Below the pieces are notes generated by a model that was not told the DNA's origin, searched no databases, and saw only the letters and a list, made by a program, of their open reading frames with translations. DNA of 64,000 nt from Temnothorax longispinosus (lineage: Eukaryota; Arthropoda; Insecta; Hymenoptera; Formicidae): positions 16,793,049 through 16,857,048 of the forward strand of contig NC_092365.1 of the NCBI RefSeq assembly GCF_030848805.1, written 5' to 3'. Of this stretch, positions 24,980 through 35,964 are shown piece by piece. Position 1 is the stretch's first letter; every line of letters starts with the position of its first letter. Both the position numbers and the translations under genes were made by a program.

Positions 24980-25297
24980 GATGCTGGAATCGTCTGTTTT
25001 ACCGACAAAATGTAATTTTCACGTACGTGCTATTTTTTTTATTGGTTATATAAAATTATAAATCATTTTCGAGGATTAAAATATACACGCAAATGGAGAA
25101 GAAACGAATCACCTTTACGTTGAGAAAGAAAAGAATTATAAAAGTATGAAATTTTTTTTTTTTTCAACGTTGACTTGTCTCTTCTCCGTTTGCGTGTATA
25201 TGTATTTTAATCCTGGAAAAGGATTTATAATTTTATAGAACTAATAAAAAATGGTACGTACGCGAAAATTAGGTTCTGCCAGTATAACTCCAGCATC
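24980..25297. mobile_element. Imperfect palindromic element, ~318 bp
   Basis: The left half runs from GATGCTGGA through AATTTTCACGTACGTGC and ATATAAAATTATAAATC to ACACGCAAATGGAGAAGA. The right half repeats these in inverted order (CTTCTCCGTTTGCGTGT, ATTTATAATTTTATA, CGTACGCGAAAATT, TCCAGCATC). The loop, about 40 bp, has a poly-T run. No coding frame. It looks like a fold-back MITE. Confidence 0.65.
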
Positions 25298-25321
25298 TAA
25301 TTTTCTATAATTAAAGATTAA

Positions 25322-25477
25322 AGCAGGGCACACACACTTTTCGTAGAACGTAACAGTAAGGTTTCGACCAATCGTGTTGCTCGATTCTTACGTCTACGGT
25401 TACAGACGGCCGAATCGAGCAACGCGATTGGTCGAAACCTTACTATTACGTTCTACGAAAAGTGTTTGTGCCCTGCT
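25322..25477. mobile_element. 156-bp near-perfect palindromic MITE, TAA target duplication
   Basis: The ends are AGCAGGGCAC and GTGCCCTGCT. Arms of about 70 bp (CTTTTCGTAGAACGTAA, AAGGTTTCGACCAATCG, TTGCTCGATTC) are repeated almost exactly in inverted order. The flanks are TAA on both sides (25319-25321 and 25478-25480). A TWA duplication is typical of PIF/Harbinger-type elements. The near identity of the arms suggests recent origin or activity. Confidence 0.8.
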
Positions 25478-25643
25478 TAACGCGAATCGGTACCCTCTAG
25501 AAGTATCCAAGGGCTCGAAAATTTAAAGCAACCGAAACGCAGCTAGTATCAATCAAATGGATGTTACTTTATCAATGGATAAATACATTATATTTCATGC
25601 GCGTGTTTTAACATCTTCTCGCAAGAATCGTAAAACTCCATTA

Positions 25644-25792
25644 GGCCGGTTCTACAATAATCAGTTGTATGTCGGAACCTAGCCGGATGGTCCAATGAGG
25701 AAAATTGGTTTTCGAAAAAGAAATTCTCTCATTGGACCATCGGTTGCGTTCCGACATCTAACTACTACATACGACTGATTGTAGAACCAGCC
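25644..25792. mobile_element. 149-bp palindromic MITE, TTA target duplication
   Basis: The left arm GGCCGGTTCTACAAT...TGGTCCAATGAG is repeated inverted on the right (CTCATTGGACCA...ATTGTAGAACCAGCC). The flanks are TTA on both sides (25641-25643 and 25793-25795), again the TWA pattern of PIF/Harbinger elements. The end sequence resembles the element at 13974. Confidence 0.8.
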
Positions 25793-25975
25793 TTAAAGTT
25801 TTATCAATTTGCAGATTATTATTCCGCTATTCGAATTCAAACTACGCCGATACGTGTATGTTTGAAAGCAATAATGAAAGAGCGATAAAAGAAAGGTTCT
25901 CGTATAGCAAGTATGATGCATCGACGACGACATAATTCGCATATTCGCATTTTGTTACGATAACAATCATTATAA

Positions 25976-26120
25976 CCCAGATAGAACAACAAGCACACAA
26001 TAAAGTCGAAATGATGTTAAAATGACAGCAAAACGATGATTTTTGGTCATTATTTTATCATCATTTTACCATCATTTTGACGTCATTTTAACTTTACTGT
26101 GACTTTCTGTTCTATCTGAG
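25976..26120. mobile_element. 145-bp MITE with CAGATAGAACA ends
   Basis: The left end CCCAGATAGAACA and right end TGTTCTATCTGAG are inverted copies. Inside, AAAATGATG and its complement recur several times, so the halves pair (GTTAAAATGAC with GTCATTTTAAC). No clear target duplication was found. Confidence 0.65.
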
Positions 26121-26469
26121 AAATGTCACCTGGACATCTTTTCGGTGAATCGCGAATATACATTGCGAAACAAAAGGCACGCTTGCGTAGAGACGCTTTA
26201 AATTAAATGTATCTGAACACGTTTTATGCAATACAGAACTTTTCGGAATAAATTTCGATCGGAATGATTCAGTTATTTCCTATGATTTCTATTGTGAATT
26301 CCGATCGGAATCCATTCTAAAAAGTAAGAAAAGTTCCATAATATGATCGCCCATGATATCGGAGCGAAGCGTAATTCGCCCGTTCGCCATGTTGGCGTGA
26401 CGCGGGGAAGCGTCCAATCGGCGTCGCGAATGAATTCGAATCTCGCGGCAGCATTCACGCACTAGTCGC

Positions 26470-26599
26470 ACAGTCAGCGGCCGGTTCGCGCGCGTCCGCT
26501 CGTAGAATCCGCAGGAATCCGTGAGAATCCGCGGTTGTCCGCGGTAATCGTCGATCGCCCCGGCCTCGGCTGCGTTGTCGGCAACGATATCTAACGTTC
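26470..26599 (+). promoter_or_regulatory. Candidate untranslated first exon on the plus strand
   Basis: A CpG-rich segment begins near CACAGTCAGC (initiator-like) and ends at a strong donor, GTTC/GTGAGTATCC (26600). It has no useful ATG frame. The donor context TTC/GTGAGTATCCA recurs at 28654, suggesting alternative first exons of the same plus-strand gene. Only splice-site quality and composition support this. Confidence 0.35.
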
Positions 26600-26815
26600 G
26601 TGAGTATCCATAAACGCGCGCAGCATCCCGGAGTTGCGATTTCGACGGCCGTTACTTTCGTTGACGAACGGGTCGATTTGAGGCGAAGGCAGCCATTTCG
26701 GATTTCCACGTCTTCTATCTCGTAAAGCTTTTCTGCCTCATTAACGCATTTAATTGAAATTGTGGAACGTATAAGCTAGCAAAAAGACTTGTCAGACATA
26801 TTTCGAGATTTCGAG

Positions 26816-26817
26816 AC

Positions 26818-26848
<31 letters not shown>

Positions 26849-26860
26849 CATATATATGTA
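26816..26860. repeat. (TA)n microsatellite
   Basis: Alternating TA broken by CATA units within an AT-rich gap between CpG-rich segments. Confidence 0.9.
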
Positions 26861-26979
26861 ATAAATAATTTAATATATATTGAATATAAATATTGACATA
26901 ATATATGCATATATAGTAATATAATATTAAATCTAAATAAAAGTATAATCTACATCAACATATATATGGATGCTGAAAG

Positions 26980-28860
26980 AAAGTTTCGACATTTTTGCGC
27001 GCGAGAAGCTTCCGCTTCCCCTGACGAGAGTCTACGCTTTTGCCTCTCTCTTCCCCCTGGCGTCCCATATAGGGACTTTCTGCCTTTCCGAAAGATGGCG
27101 GCACGACTCCCGTGCTATCGCGTCCCGAACGCGCTCGATAGTGCGGTCTAGGTACTTCGCGCATAGGAGCCCGTGATCGCGGAGATATACCTCATGGTGG
27201 AACGTGGATGCTGTGCGCGGTGGTCCGTGTCTCGTACACGCGCGAGTACGCACGGCAATACGCGGACAGCCGTGTGGTGTCCGTCGACGACGCCGACGAC
27301 GATCGACGACGACGTGTGCGCGGAGTGTCCGCGACGTTACGCGCGGCTCTCTCGTTGTACGGCGTAAAACGGTTTCCCGCGAGTGACAGCCGTTCGTTTC
27401 GGCGAGACGACGTATACGACGACGATGCGGCATCAGCGGTCCGCTGACAGCAGCAGCGGCCCGTGCAACTCGTGTCGCGCCGTGCGCGCCGACGGTCGCG
27501 ACGCGCGACCGGCCAGTCCGAGTCCGCTGGAACGGTCGACCGCGACGGGTTGATAAACAAATCTCGGGTGGAGGTGGGACTACGTCGCGAGGAGCGACGA
27601 GCGACGAGGGAAAGGCGCGCGACTCGCGAGAGGACTGACATCGTTGCCGGGAGGGGTGACAGCGTGGCGAGGATCAAGTGAGAAACGCCAGTGTTCTTCG
27701 CGGCGACGCCGACGCCGACGCGGTGAGAGTGAAAATTCAAACGGCGATCGCTGGACCGAAGGAAAGAGAGTGCATGGACAGGAAGGATATAGAGAAAACG
27801 AAAGAAAAGATACGCGCCGATCGCGTTTTCGGATGTCTCGCGTCGCGTGTGTGTGGTGACGACTGGTGAGTGTGTGCGCGAAACGTGCGGTCGAAACGAA
27901 CTCGGAATCGGAGCGCGCCTTTTCGATAACTGCGTCGCGTGACGCGCAACGGACTCTCCGGCCGTGACGTTGCGCGGGTGTTTCGCGAGCGTGCACGCGC
28001 GCACGTACGAGTGTCCGAGTGACGGTACGTGGTTCAGTAGCACCCGCGAGCCCGTTCGCCTCCGGGTCGACCGGTCGTTTTTCGTTCGACAACGCGATCT
28101 CTCGTCGGCGATCCCGCTCGTGGAATCGCTCGCGCGCGCGCGCGCGCACGTGACCGCTTCGTGCCGTGCGGAGCGTGGAACTTTGACGCGGCGCCGCCGG
28201 CCCTTTAAATCGCCCGGGGCGTGCCCCCCCACTACGACGCGCGCGTGTAACGGTGCCCCGGAGCCCCCTCCGGCCATTTAAATCCCACGAGGTCGGTCGG
28301 CTGATCCCACCGGCGGCCGGCGTACCGGTTTTCGGAGCGTTTAAAGGGCCCCGGGAAGCGCTCCGGCGCGGCGTTCCTTTCGCTTTCGATGCCGCCGTCG
28401 CCGTTTGACGCGCGCGAGATCGCAAACTCCCCGCGCGGAGATTCACGACGCGACGCTTGACCGTGTTTTGGCAACGATCACCGAGGCCGACCTCCCTCCA
28501 GTCACCATTGCTTTTGCTCTTCGGCCGCAGCCTCGGGAACCGAAGAATTATGTAACGCTCGCCGAGAGAAGCCGCCGACCACTGAACTCGCCCGCGCCCG
28601 GCTCGGAATGCGGGATTTCTCCTTCGCAGTTTTCGGCGAGACGTGTTTGGCTTCGTGAGTATCCAAAACCTTTGTTACACCCTCCCCTGGCCGTCGCCGG
28701 CGTCGGCGCGGGGTCGCCGCGCCGCGCCGGTCGCCGGGATCCCGTCTCATTCTGTGCGAAATTAATCCTCGGATACCGAGAGCGCGTCCGCGCGCTCGTT
28801 TTTGCGCCACTGTTTGCACCACTGTTTGCACGGGATGTTTTGCATGACGAATATTTATTA
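26980..28860. promoter_or_regulatory. CpG-rich promoter block with candidate plus-strand first exons
   Basis: Very CG-rich sequence with overlapping spurious open frames on both strands (up to 361 codons). Plus-strand donors follow at 27865 (GACTG/GTGAGT) and 28654 (CTTC/GTGAGTATCC). A frame from ATG 27774 (MDRKDIEKTKEKIRADR) runs into the first donor, but I do not recognise it. A (CG)n run lies at about 28131-28149. It resembles a CpG promoter of a gene transcribed rightwards. Confidence 0.45.
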
Positions 28861-30144
28861 CCTTCGTCGTATCAAAAGCGCGTTTTTTAATTTATGACAA
28901 TAATAAAATTGGATCAAAATTTATGAAAGTTGCAGAATTCATTGTTAATGTTTTCGAGTATCTAGAGAAATAAAATTTGATGTAAAATATTCTCTTAATA
29001 CTCCACTATTTGCGCTTGGTATCGAGAATTACTTTCGCTTCGAGATGACCGGATAGAATAAATTGTTTTATTAATAATTAAATGATATTAATCAGTAAAT
29101 GATCGAATATAAGATTCGTATTCGAATACAATTTTTCTAATGAAGAAAATAGAGCACGTTTTTTGGGGAAGAAACAATTTGAAATATTTTAGTTTTAAGT
29201 ATGATTTATCCAACGTATCGATGCTATTTTAACGAGGATTGTAATTTCCGCTACTAAGAATTCGAGCGTTTCAAACGTGCATCAACGCATCTGCATATGC
29301 CGCGTGTCACGCCAAGATTTGCATAAACTCAATGCATATGTATATGTTATATGAAAGTGTGAAGTAAGTATGACACGCGCGTCGCTGAAGATATATTAAA
29401 ATATTAAGATTCAATCGATAGCTCATTTTCTCGGGTAAGGCGTCATAAAGCGACTTTTAACGAGTCGATTGTCGACACGACGATGCGCGCACAGCTGACG
29501 TTGCTTTTGACTAACGAAATTCCGGTAAAACGAGCGAAATTCTATAGCGGACGCGTCTTCGAGCGCGCACGTGGAGACGAGTTTCAGAGGAGGCGTATAT
29601 ACATGTTCGCCGCGAATATCGAATAATCGCCGTGTGTGATAATCGATACCCTCGCTCTTGTTGTCGACGCTTTGCCTTGAGCGTAACGAGGAGAAAAACC
29701 GAAAAGTTAATGCCTCGCGTGCACTTTGACGCTATATCGTTCAAGGAAAATACGATAAAAAACTAGGATGCGTATGAGTAAAAGTCTATATTAATTTAAT
29801 GGTAACTGCTTACGTTCGCGAACGACTCCTTCCTTCCATTGCATACAATTACGTACTTTTCCTTGTTCGTATTATGCAAATATTAAGTATATGCGAATTA
29901 TAAATATTAACTATTTTCGATAACTTATCTTTTTTTTTTTAAATTAAGATATGTGAATAGAAAGGGATCTAGCTCTTACTATCCTGCTCTATAGCTTTAT
30001 AAACACATATAAATCTTAATCTTATTCTTACTGTTATCAAATTAAATTGTATCTTTCTTCTGCTTTTTTAAAATGTTTTTTTTTTTATGTAAGTACATTG
30101 TATTACTCAGATTCGTGAGTTTAGTAGGTATAAATGAAATTTAG

Positions 30145-30738
30145 ACCTCTTCTAAGCTAGCACGGTTAGCTCTTATTCGCACGGTCGCAGTATTATTTGC
30201 ACAATTTTTCGCGGATTAATTATGCGAATTAGTTAACACGGAAATATCCAGCCGCTTGCGGCGCCGGCGGCCGCGATTGTTTCTTACATTTTAAAATCAG
30301 ATATTTGTTAAAATGACGTTTTAAAAACGGGCAATAATTATTTACTTCGATAATTATTTACTATCGATTATCTTGGACGTATAGCTTTAATATAAAAATA
30401 TTTCTTTTGTTACAGATCAACGCAGAATTACAACTCCGCTGTTGCGCATCGGCCGGTGAGTTATTTTTTGAGTAGAAGGGATGAATATATTAAATTTATT
30501 TGTATGGTACAAATTAGTACAAATTCAGTCTTTCAAATTTCTGTATTTAATTTTTTTTCTTTTTTTTTCTTGTGGTCTTGCTAGCTTAATGCTAAGGTAG
30601 CACCGCCACGATTTTCTCCGAAATGGCACGGGATACAAAATTATTATTAGTGATACAAATTAGTACAAAATGGGTATTAAATATTCTGATAGGTTCGGTT
30701 TGATTCTGCCGATTTGGTCCTGCTAGCTTAGAAGAGGT
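30145..30738. mobile_element. 594-bp Mutator/MULE-like non-autonomous element with 9-bp target duplication
   Basis: An 18-bp inverted end, ACCTCTTCTAAGCTAGCA, occurs at 30145-30162, and its exact inverted copy at 30721-30738. Both are flanked by the direct repeat GAAATTTAG (30136-30144 and 30739-30747). A 9-bp duplication is the hallmark of Mutator-like elements. No transposase frame is present. A related inner inverted copy of the end sequence (TGCTAGCTTAATGCTAAGG) sits near 30580. The interior contains an exon-like block at 30416-30455 that is related to the 48.5-kb exon. Confidence 0.7.
30416..30455 (+). other. Exon-like 40-nt block with acceptor and donor, inside the MULE-like element
   Basis: Preceded by TTTCTTTTGTTACAG and followed by GTGAGT. 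Its 3' half, AACTCCGCTGTTGCGCATCG, is identical to the exon-like block at 48548-48600. About 60 bases of upstream sequence (GATTATCTTG, TATAG, T-rich tract) also align. It is probably an untranslated exon or a captured exon fragment; reading frames differ between copies. Confidence 0.4.
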
Positions 30739-33146
30739 GAAATTTAGGCCGCATGAGTCATCCTTGCGCGAAAGTATTTTCGAATTATTTATCTCAATTC
30801 AGGAACATATCCTGAATGTATTATTAATAATTCTTGAATATGACGATAAGTATATACTCATATATTCATATATTCATATACTGTATATACCTTTTTTTTA
30901 AATAAGAAAGTTTCGTCAAATATGTAGGAAATTTATTTTACGTATTTCATCACTCTCCCATTACATTTTTTTGGTGGCTAATGGTCACGTAATTTTTCAT
31001 TCATAATATTCCTGTTACATTCCGCAATTATGATTGATTAGTTTATCAAAGAAATACTTAACATATTGGATAAATAATTGCCAATTATATGCCTCGATAA
31101 TTTCATCTTAGGTCATTTTCGTCGCAAACCGCTCGACCGACACGATTAAGAATCGCCGATAACTTATATAGACCGCGTTTTTGCGATGTATTTTTTTTAT
31201 CTTATCTCCGAGCGCATGCTGCAATTATTGAACGAAGTCGCTTTAATGCCATAAATAAGAGCGGGTAAAAAGACGTCGATGTCGTCGCAGGCGCGCAATA
31301 TCTCTTGTATCGTCGTTTTTAACTACGATCGCATTAAGATCCACGAGACCTCGCAGCTCGCGGAGATGCCAAATATGTTGTGCCTAATAGATTCCCGTTG
31401 CCAAGGAGTGCAGCCAGCTGCGAGGTATCAATTTTATTAATCTGACTTCTCCCTGAGCGAGAGCTCGATTTGCCTATTTTTCCTAGCGATAGTTAATTTT
31501 TAGAGTATAGTTAGACACTTAATTTTACCCGCAGATATTAATCGATAGATTATATAGTAAATTGCTCGTGGTATCGAACACATTATTGAACCTTCGACGA
31601 TCGTTGTTCGGATATACGTTTGAGATATAATACCATCAATTGATCTTTGGGCATTCACGCAGGGAACTGATCCGTAAGTTATTACGTTGATATTTTCCCT
31701 CCGTGCTATTTATAGCTAGAGATATTTGTTTATATTTGTCCTATAAAATACGACGCGATGGTGAAAGCTCTATCGGCAGTCGACGCACGATGCATAGTCG
31801 TAATGAAAAGCCGTGTGCCATTAGTCCGCGTGTCGTGGCCGGAAATGGATGGCTGTTTTTTCCTTCCCTTTTTTTTTCCACGAAAATCGCGTGACATTGC
31901 CGCACCGCGAGCCGTCACGTGCACGCGCGGGCATTTCTGATATCGCCACCGACCGACTGCATGCAAAATGCCCGCCATTCTCGTTCTCTCGACGCGACGT
32001 GCCTTTCGCACGAACGAACCGAACGCCGTGAAATCCGATTGAACGCGTGCGACGTGTAATGTATCATCTTTCCGTTACGTTCTTGCCTGAAATTTGTGTT
32101 CTACACGTATCTTTAGATATATTGATTCAGTCTTCTGGGCGGACATATATCACGCGGGTGAGAAGTGAATCACGAGTAGAGAAGTGAATCTTGTTTAAAT
32201 AATTTCTGAGACGTGTGTTTGGCGAAAGGAAATTGATAGCGCGTTAAGACGTTAGATTACGTCGTGCGATGCAATATCAGCGAGAAATCAATTCTTCTCT
32301 CAAGCTTCTAGTCTTACTTGAAACTTGGAACAAACAACTATTTCTCGAATCGCAGCCGTAAAACCGTTGCTCTTGTCATTCTATTACGCGTGTCATAGAT
32401 TTTCACAAACGGAGGGTGAACCGTAATTTCAAGTTTTGTCCTTGGCTCTTCTTCTCTCTCTCTTGCTCTCTTTCTCTCCACTAATCTTAACCGAAAACGT
32501 CGAGCTCGCCAACTCGCGCGGGCAGAAAATCGAAGTATCGACGCAGTCCAAGCTGGCCATGGCAGCGCGGCGTGTAATTACTCCGGTTGGTTTTTTAACG
32601 GTGCGGACGTGCGGCGCGCACGTTCGCTTTTTATTCGCGAAAAACTCGGAAAAAGAATTCTTCGCGCATCCAACCGCTGCTTTCCCGCGCGTCTCGGCCC
32701 TTTCACTTGCGAACTCATCAATCTCGCCGGTTGCTCTTCCGACACGCGGCCACGATCCCTCATTTTCAATCGTCTCTTATTCCCTTTCTTCTTCGGCTAC
32801 TTCGCGTTATGTAAGCTGGCATTATCATATCTCACATATGTCGCGCCATATCTCCACAGAAAATTCATTGACACTTGTCGGTAAACACAATAATTTTTTA
32901 TGTACTTCACGTACAATGTACGCGTTTTAAACTATAAAATATTGAGGCGCAATAATTTTGTCGCAATTTTTCTAGTATATTATTTAGCACAGACCATGCA
33001 CAGTATAAATTTCCTGTATTCTCGTATATAATTTTTTAAATCTTAATATGTATGAATACACTTTTTAATTTGAGACAATTTGAGTGCATTTTTTAACAAT
33101 GAGTTGGCCTAATAAATTAAAAATTGTAGGGGAAAAAAACAGATAA

Positions 33147-33169
33147 ATACATACATACATACATACATT
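33147..33169. repeat. (ATAC)n microsatellite
   Basis: Five to six tandem ATAC units. Confidence 0.9.
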
Positions 33170-35905
33170 ACAAATACATACATTTCTTTTTAAAAATAGT
33201 TCTATCATAATCAATTTAAATGTTAATCAAAATTCACATGGTTTTATGCAGCGTTTTATAAATATTTTGAAGGATAGAATGATTCACAGAGAAATGTTGG
33301 ATTTCGATGAAATCTCATGTTTGCTATATAATATGTGCGTGCAAATTCTGCTCAACGTTTTGCTATTACGTCATGTGGTTTCCACCGAGTGCACGTGCCG
33401 TGCGCATATATACCGGGGTTAATAACGTTACTGACTTCACGAGCCGTCGTAGTTAAATATTTTTGTTCATTGACCACTAACGGCAGACGTTAATGTTGGT
33501 TCCGATATTATTTGCGAGATTTACAGATTTCCTGTTTTTCGTCACAATTATCCTATCTTGTAATACAATATTTTAGTTATTTATTAATATAATTATAATG
33601 ATATGCTTTAATATAAATATATTAATAAGTACATTTATATACACTTAAATTTTTCAAAATACAGCTCGCTTACGGTTGTTATTTAATTTCGACATACGTA
33701 AGATTGTGGGTTCTAATAACGTGGTGCACACCTGTGTATCGTATTTTTATGCGTATCGATCGGGCTATGAGCTGTTAACTCGCAATTAATGCCTATACTG
33801 TAGAATTTTCGGCATTCTCCGGGAGACTTTAATTTTGCGGTGACGGTGTTCGCATCATATTTCGCTCCATGCATGATTAACTTTTCACGCGGGTACATAT
33901 TTATACTTTCACGCATGTACGCACACGTATAAACTTATTTTCAGATTATATATTATATTAGATTGAAAATTTATACTTTTAGATTTTTATATAAGCCGAC
34001 ATGCGTGGAGAGGCTAAAACGACTTTCTGATATCTTAAATCGTTTTGTAAACATACGTTCACTCATTACACTTTTGTTGTCGAATCTATAAATTTCTTTA
34101 TCTTGCGTCTAACAAATAAACGATAGCGCATATAGCATAACATAGCAGCAGCATATAAATATACAGCATTGTTGTGTGCGTCCTCGAGAAATTACATTAA
34201 TATTGCACACCGCGCTGCGCATTTAGGATTTTATCGGATGCTATATTTATTAACCGGCCGCCACGCGCGCCTGTTCCTTCCATGAGGTAATTGGATGTCT
34301 ATACCTCCGAAAAACTTCGCGGTCTATTCGTAAATCGATATATTTCGCGTCTGTGACAGGTGCCGGCTCGTCTGTGTAAATTTGTCATGTCCGTGAGTCC
34401 AAAGCTCCAAAAATAAGCTCCCTCGCTACTGTCGGTAGTACAGCTAACCTCCGTTTATATCGTAACCCTTTGACTCGATCCTATCGCGTTTCTTTAATTA
34501 GAGCACCCCTAGCGAGATCAAAGTGCATAATTAATATCTGATTACTCAGGTATTTTTTATACAACGTCAATATAGATATTACTATTTTTCTATTCGAATT
34601 GTGTGTTCAACATTTGTCATTGGAACTAATCTTATTATTTTAACTTTATTGTTATGGTTTCCTATAAAATAATTATAAGTTTTGAGTGAAAGTTTTGTGA
34701 AAATATATAATTGACGTAAAGAACGTATATAATTTATTTAAACAGAATATTTTACGACAAAGCATTTTCTTTCAACAATTGCTATTCAAGTGTATAAGAC
34801 AGTTGTCGCATAGTCGTTCAAACGAGAGATAACTCTAACATTAACATCTAGTAAAAATTAACGACGCGAGATAAGTTATCATTGTATTTGTATTTCTTAG
34901 TCACTTTCAGTATCGTCTACTTTCCTCAGTTTAATAATGCTTTTATCCTGAAAATATTGACATAGCTATAATTAAGATAATAATTATGATAGTTCTTTTA
35001 CGGGGTACATTTGGAGTGACGTAAGAGACCTTATCGGCCGCTTTCTGGTCAGCAAATTTTTCATGTCCTTACGATATTAGGTCAACTATTTGTAAAATCT
35101 GCTGTCGGCTAGATCCCGAGTTTCCGGTCTGCGCAGGCGATTTGAATAAAGGACCCTGACCGCAGAATACTAACTATATCGCGTGTGCAAATCCCGAGAG
35201 CGGGAGGAAACGTTACAAGTATGATTGCGTTCGTTGGCGAGTTCGTATTTGCCGCGAACCTACGCAAATGCATACGCAAACGTTCCGTAATTTCAGGTCA
35301 GTTATCGTTTTCACCAGTTCCAATTTAATTACAATGGAAGGTTCCGTTACAAAACGGAATATATACCATCGTTAACATACGACGGTTGCTCGTACACAAA
35401 TACGATCGTCAGTATAACGGAGTGACGTACGGCATTCATGCACAAAATGTAGCTCGTCGTCTTTTTAAAATTGAAATTCGTTTCAATGAACGACGACAAT
35501 AACGTATACATAAATGATATTATATAATATTAATGGAATTATGCGCCAACATGTAATATTCCCGTACGCTTGTGTCATTTTTAAATTAAAATCCGCTTTA
35601 CTAAATATTAATAATGAGTATAATAATATTAATAAAGAGTATAAATAATATTACGCGATATTAATGTATTATCGGTAATGTGCGTATCCACGTGCACGAT
35701 AGCGGATAAAAACCAGATTAACTTGCTGGCTTTTCATCGTTACGCCGGTGAACGTATGCCGTTTCACGCACCGCTACGTTATGCCCGTATACTGACCGTA
35801 GTAGTACAACGTTAAAATCAGTTATTATCGGCGAGTAAACGTGGCGGCAACATTTAACGCTTAATTATTTTACCGCGGTGCGCAATGTGGCGTGTCAATA
35901 CGAAA

Positions 35906-35916
35906 ATGTGCCCGTC

Positions 35917-35958
<42 letters not shown>

Positions 35959-35964
35959 CGGGAC
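35906..35964. repeat. (TA)n tract enclosed by CCCGTC/GACGGG inverted arms
   Basis: A run of alternating TA (35920-35956) is bracketed by TGTGCCCGTC on the left and GACGGGACA on the right, so the whole unit is a palindrome. More TA-rich DNA follows to about 36050. Confidence 0.75.

Noticed and set aside
24918..24990. Possible tRNA T-arm (AGTTCGAATTT)
   Set aside because: No matching acceptor stem or anticodon arm at the required spacing.
27192..28446. Overlapping minus-strand frames of 361 and 288 codons
   Set aside because: They overlap in different frames, are dominated by Arg, Ser and Thr, and lie in very CpG-rich DNA where stop codons are rare. No family motif was seen.
32436..32930. 164-codon plus-strand frame with a hydrophobic start
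   Set aside because: It begins at TTG in a CT-repeat tract that mimics a signal peptide. No ATG at the start and no recognisable domain.
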